Below are positions 61,221 through 64,000 of a stretch of DNA of 64,000 nt, one piece after another. Both the position numbers and the translations under genes were made by a program. The notes beneath the pieces were generated by a model. It did no database searches, was not told the DNA's origin, and saw only the letters and a list, made by a program, of their open reading frames with translations. The DNA is from Anaerofustis stercorihominis DSM 17244 (GTDB taxonomy: Bacteria; Bacillota; Clostridia; Eubacteriales; Anaerofustaceae), in NCBI RefSeq assembly GCF_000154825.1, contig NZ_DS560019.1, positions 372,001-436,000 on the forward strand. The letters are read 5' to 3'. Position 1 is the first letter of the stretch; every line of letters starts with the position of its first letter.

Positions 61221-61847
61221 CTACACCATCCTATCGCTTGCCTTCTGCAAGTTCTCTATAAAAGGCTTTAAAGATGAATGTTTCATTTTAAGGCTGGCCT
61301 TATTAACTATAAAAACAGAATATATATCAAAAATTTCTTCAAGCACATTAAGCCCGTTTTCCTTTAAAGTTACCCCGCTTTCAACTATATCAACTATTAC
61401 ATCCGACATATTAAGCAGAGGGGCAAGTTCAACAGAACCGTTTATCTTTATGATCTTTGCCTTGATTCCAAGACCGTCAAAGTATTCTTTAGCTGTATTT
61501 ACAAACTTTGAAGCCGCAACGATCTGTTTCATATTTCTTATATCGGTGCCTTTAAATCCTGCCACACACATCTTACATCTACCTATATTTAAAGGAAACA
61601 ATCTATATACATCAGGGTTATCTTCAAGTAAAATATCTTTACCTACAATACCGCAATCACAAACTCCGGTTTCAACATATATAGGCGTATCGCTCGGTTT
61701 AACAAGAACCATTTGGACACTTCCGTCATCACTGTTTAAAATCAATTTTCTGTTTAAATCAAATTCGGAAAAAGTAATACCAAACTCTTTAAATAATTTA
61801 ATAGCTTGTTTAGCTACTCTTCCTTTTGCTACTGCTATTTTAATCAT
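61221..61847 (-). CDS. hisG: ATP phosphoribosyltransferase, short catalytic form
   Basis: 208 residues, the short HisG that lacks the C-terminal regulatory domain and needs HisZ. Seen: IAVAKGRV at the N-terminus, VETGVCDCGIVGKD, and VDIVESGVTLKENGL (PRPP loop). It commits ATP and PRPP to histidine synthesis and is feedback-inhibited by histidine through HisZ. It starts one base after hisZ ends. Confidence 0.96.
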   Translation of the reverse strand: MIKIAVAKGRVAKQAIKLFKEFGITFSEFDLNRKLILNSDDGSVQMVLVKPSDTPIYVETGVCDCGIVGKDILLEDNPDVYRLFPLNIGRCKMCVAGFKGTDIRNMKQIVAASKFVNTAKEYFDGLGIKAKIIKINGSVELAPLLNMSDVIVDIVESGVTLKENGLNVLEEIFDIYSVFIVNKASLKMKHSSLKPFIENLQKASDRMV

Positions 61848-61848
61848 T

Positions 61849-62988
61849 TTATTCTCCTATCAAATTCACGATTTCTTCTCTTTTTAAATTCCTGTTCTTT
61901 TTTCTGTCGACAACTTTGAAATTTTTACCTTCCATTAAAGAAACGTTATATCCCTTAGCTCTTAACTGTTTTGACATATCGATTCCTTTTTTTATGTCTT
62001 CTTTGATAGAGTAAATCAAATAATCGACACTGAAGAAATCATCATTGTTATCAGATAAAATCTGAGCTGTCAAATCAAGATTTTGACTGAACCCGCAGGC
62101 TCCGCTTCTTCCCGCAATTTTCCTTGCAAGTCTGTCATATCTTCCACCGTTTATGATTTCTCCTCCGGCATCTATGGAATACACTTTAAACATGATACCG
62201 CTGTAATAATTCATAGCATTTGTAAAGCCCAAATCAAGATAAACATATTTATCCAAATCATAAAGTTTTAAAATATTATAAACGCCCTCTATTTTATCAA
62301 GTGCATCGTTCATCTTATCATTTATTGCTATGGTTCTTGCTTTATTTATGACTTCTTCAAAATCTCCGAAAAGCATACAAATATCAATTAACTTATCTTT
62401 ATATTTTATATCAACATTTTTCTTGTCGAGATAACTTATTAAATCATCTCTGTTTTTTTGTTCAATAAATTTATGGACTATCTCTACCTCATCTTTTTTG
62501 ATTTCGTCGATTTCCTCAATCAATGCATATACAAAATCGGCATGTGATAAATCAAGTCTTATATCTTTAATACCAAGGGCAAAAAGGCTGTTTATTGCAA
62601 GCGCTATGATATCGCTGTCCACGATATCGCTTTCCTTTAAAAAACATTCTACTCCGGTTTGATTGATTTCATCTAAAGTATAATCTTTATTCATATTTCT
62701 GAATACTTTTGCTTCATAAAAATATTTTTCATTTTCCTTGCTTTTAAGTGTTGAGACTGTCTTTAAAACATGGAAAGTAGCATCAGCTCTTATCACCAAA
62801 ATATTTCCGTTTCCGTCTATTAATTTCAATTCCTCATTCTGATGTGAAAAATTAAATTTTTTATATAATTCATATGGCATAAACATAGGTATAGTTATCT
62901 GCTCATAACCATATTTTTTATAAAACATACTTAGCGTATCTTTTAAAAATGCGTATTTTTTTTGTGTGTTATCTTCTCTATGTAACAT
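61849..62988 (-). CDS. hisZ: HisZ, regulatory subunit of ATP phosphoribosyltransferase
   Basis: About 379 residues from the ATG at 62988, six bases after GGGAGGT; a TTG at 63006 is rejected. HisZ is a histidyl-tRNA synthetase paralogue without aminoacylation. Seen: class II motif 2-like FYEAKVFRNM, a DEINQTGVECF block, and INGGRYDRLA with SGACGFSQNLD. The usual HisRS motif 3 Arg context is not conserved and there is no full anticodon-binding domain, which separates it from HisRS. First gene of the nine-gene operon. Confidence 0.93.
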   Translation of the reverse strand: MLHREDNTQKKYAFLKDTLSMFYKKYGYEQITIPMFMPYELYKKFNFSHQNEELKLIDGNGNILVIRADATFHVLKTVSTLKSKENEKYFYEAKVFRNMNKDYTLDEINQTGVECFLKESDIVDSDIIALAINSLFALGIKDIRLDLSHADFVYALIEEIDEIKKDEVEIVHKFIEQKNRDDLISYLDKKNVDIKYKDKLIDICMLFGDFEEVINKARTIAINDKMNDALDKIEGVYNILKLYDLDKYVYLDLGFTNAMNYYSGIMFKVYSIDAGGEIINGGRYDRLARKIAGRSGACGFSQNLDLTAQILSDNNDDFFSVDYLIYSIKEDIKKGIDMSKQLRAKGYNVSLMEGKNFKVVDRKKNRNLKREEIVNLIGE

Positions 62989-63320
62989 ACTAAACCTCCC
63001 AGTCAAAGACTAATAAGTATAATTAATTTATTATACCATATTTACCCACTTAGGAAAATAAGAATTAAAAAAATTCTGAAAATTAAATCTATTTTTTAAT
63101 TTTAAATAATTATTCAACTATAGATATAATTATGATTGATTATTACACTTGGTTTAAAATTTTTATAAACAAAATATTATAATTATTCATTTTAATTCTA
63201 GCAAACAAAACTTTATTTTTCCTTAAAAATATAAATATTCACTTATTTTTATAAAGAATTTCACTTAATTTACTACCTTTAAAATTATTATTTAAATATA
63301 AATAATTCCATATAAAAAAT
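62989..63320. other. his operon promoter and AT-rich gap
   Basis: Minus-strand extended -10 TGG TATAAT (TATAAT at 63035-63030) lies about 42 bases before the hisZ start, leaving a short leader with no room for a T-box. Upstream a CodY-like AAAATTCTGAAAATT lies at 63070-63084. The rest (63090-63320) is very AT-rich with no ORF or clear structure. Confidence 0.6.
63070..63084. promoter_or_regulatory. CodY-like box upstream of the his promoter
   Basis: AAAATTCTGAAAATT, 13 of 15 to AATTTTCWGAAAATT, with the right half exact. It is about 35 bases upstream of the -10, near the expected -35. Chance hits are frequent in such AT-rich DNA. Confidence 0.3.
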
Positions 63321-63346
63321 AAAAAAGGACTTTTTAAGTCCTTTTA
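63321..63346. terminator. Terminator of the last minus-strand gene
   Basis: AAAAGGACTT (63323-63332), loop TTT, AAGTCCTTTT (63336-63345), flanked by A-run and T-rich sequence. Confidence 0.85.
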
Positions 63347-63366
63347 TTTTTATTTATTAAAATCTT

Positions 63367-63999
63367 TTATAAATTTTCATTTATATCATTCTCATAATCT
63401 GATTTAGATTCGATTAAATTATCGTTGTCATTATTATTTTTAAGGATCCTATTAAATAAAATAGCGATTGCTAAAGAAAAATATAAAGACAGACCTATAA
63501 TGCATATTACCCAAAGTATCGTAATCAAAATCACAAGTATAACACCAAAACCACTCTCACTGCCTACACCTACAAAAAGGGCAATAAAGAAAGGAATACA
63601 AGTAATAATGATCAATAACAAAAACCATAAATTCAATAAAACATAGTTTTTAATATTTTTAAACCCAATAGAAAAAGTATTACTGAATAGATTTTTCTTT
63701 AAACCTTCATCTTCTTTTGCAACAATACCCATAGACAGTGCCGGAAAAATATCACATACCAATGATACTCCAGAAACAATCAAAACGTAAAACAATATCT
63801 TCGGAAAAATAGATAAAATTATATTTGCCATCATATTACGGGAAATAAAAGGATATGAGTTATAGATGTTCACAAAATCACTTGTAAAGAATATCATTCC
63901 CAGTAAAATAGATATTGCTATTATTATAATAATAAGTAAAAGCTGAAGTAAATATACAAGCACGCATTCCTTTACATTAGGTAAAAATGAAAACAAGTC
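63367..63999 (-). CDS. Polytopic membrane protein, 5' end outside window
   Basis: At least 210 residues and open to the window edge (the TTG at 63996 is not a convincing start). Four or five hydrophobic stretches: LVYLLQLLLIIIIIAISILL, ILSIFPKILFYVLIVSGVSL, YVLLNLWFLLLIIITCIPFF, and VILVILITILWVICIIGLSLYFSLAIAILF in part. The tail is hydrophilic and rich in Asn/Asp. A central FPALSMGIVAKEDEGLKKNLF loop is suggestive of the DUF975-like/YIP-like group, but I do not recognise the family with confidence. Confidence 0.6.
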   Translation of the reverse strand, partial: DLFSFLPNVKECVLVYLLQLLLIIIIIAISILLGMIFFTSDFVNIYNSYPFISRNMMANIILSIFPKILFYVLIVSGVSLVCDIFPALSMGIVAKEDEGLKKNLFSNTFSIGFKNIKNYVLLNLWFLLLIIITCIPFFIALFVGVGSESGFGVILVILITILWVICIIGLSLYFSLAIAILFNRILKNNNDNDNLIESKSDYENDINENL

Positions 64000-64000
64000 G

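Noticed and set aside
1-64000. tRNA, rRNA, CRISPR, insertion sequences, riboswitches
   Set aside because: Looked for in all gaps; no cloverleaf, repeat-spacer array, transposase or recognised aptamer core was seen.

Overview
The window is low-GC (AT-rich intergenic DNA, short gaps, many A/T-flanked hairpin terminators) and looks like a chromosomal segment of an anaerobic, endospore-forming member of the Clostridia (Bacillota). The main evidence is a complete spoIIIAA-AH sporulation operon, a two-gene SufC/SufB-like Fe-S assembly unit, a short-form HisG with HisZ, and ylmE-sepF-ylmH division/RNA-binding gene order. No species is claimed. No tRNA, rRNA, CRISPR array, insertion sequence or replication origin was seen.

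Layout. 1-7.5 kb: 3' end of argF, a beta-helix-like surface protein, cinA-recA, and a second large surface protein split by one in-frame TAA, with a long AT-rich control region behind it. 7.5-13.2 kb: uvrA, then trxA divergent from a Crp/Fnr regulator, an SDR and a small membrane protein. 13.2-20.4 kb: a two-component system divergent from ftsEX followed by two tandem secreted M23 hydrolases, a likely cell-wall hydrolase control unit. 20.4-26.3 kb: M19 dipeptidase divergent from a six-gene run (hslO, PHP phosphoesterase, unknown, lipoprotein, tdk, and a degenerate amidohydrolase). 26.2-32.7 kb: DMT exporter, uvrC-PAP2, membrane XRE regulator, and sufC plus a SufB/D-like gene. 33-36.5 kb: an isolated frameshifted phage terminase, an SdpI-like protein, an acetyltransferase and an MBL-fold hydrolase. 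36.6-39.9 kb: purA-rsmI, a DMT exporter and a ribbon-helix-helix regulator. 40-45 kb: spoIIIA operon. 45.1-50.9 kb: tocopherol-cyclase-like protein, then sugar transferase, HlyD-like protein, ylmE, sepF, ylmH, rluD. 51-54.1 kb: LCP protein and ABC-F ATPase. 54.2-63 kb: citrate synthase and a compact nine-gene his operon. The window ends in a partial membrane protein.

The most unusual signals are non-coding or broken-gene signals. Three dispersed GC-rich hairpin repeats share a strictly conserved internal loop and show a compensatory base change. A GTCGTATT/AATACGAC motif recurs in four intergenic regions, including a tandem pair in front of the ribbon-helix-helix gene. A 14-bp operator-like sequence occurs three times upstream of the split surface protein. 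A three-copy operator lies at the XRE promoter and a TGTGAC/GTCACA palindrome between trxA and crp. A LexA-like box sits at the recA start and fixes the recA start codon. ftsX appears to use an ATT start.
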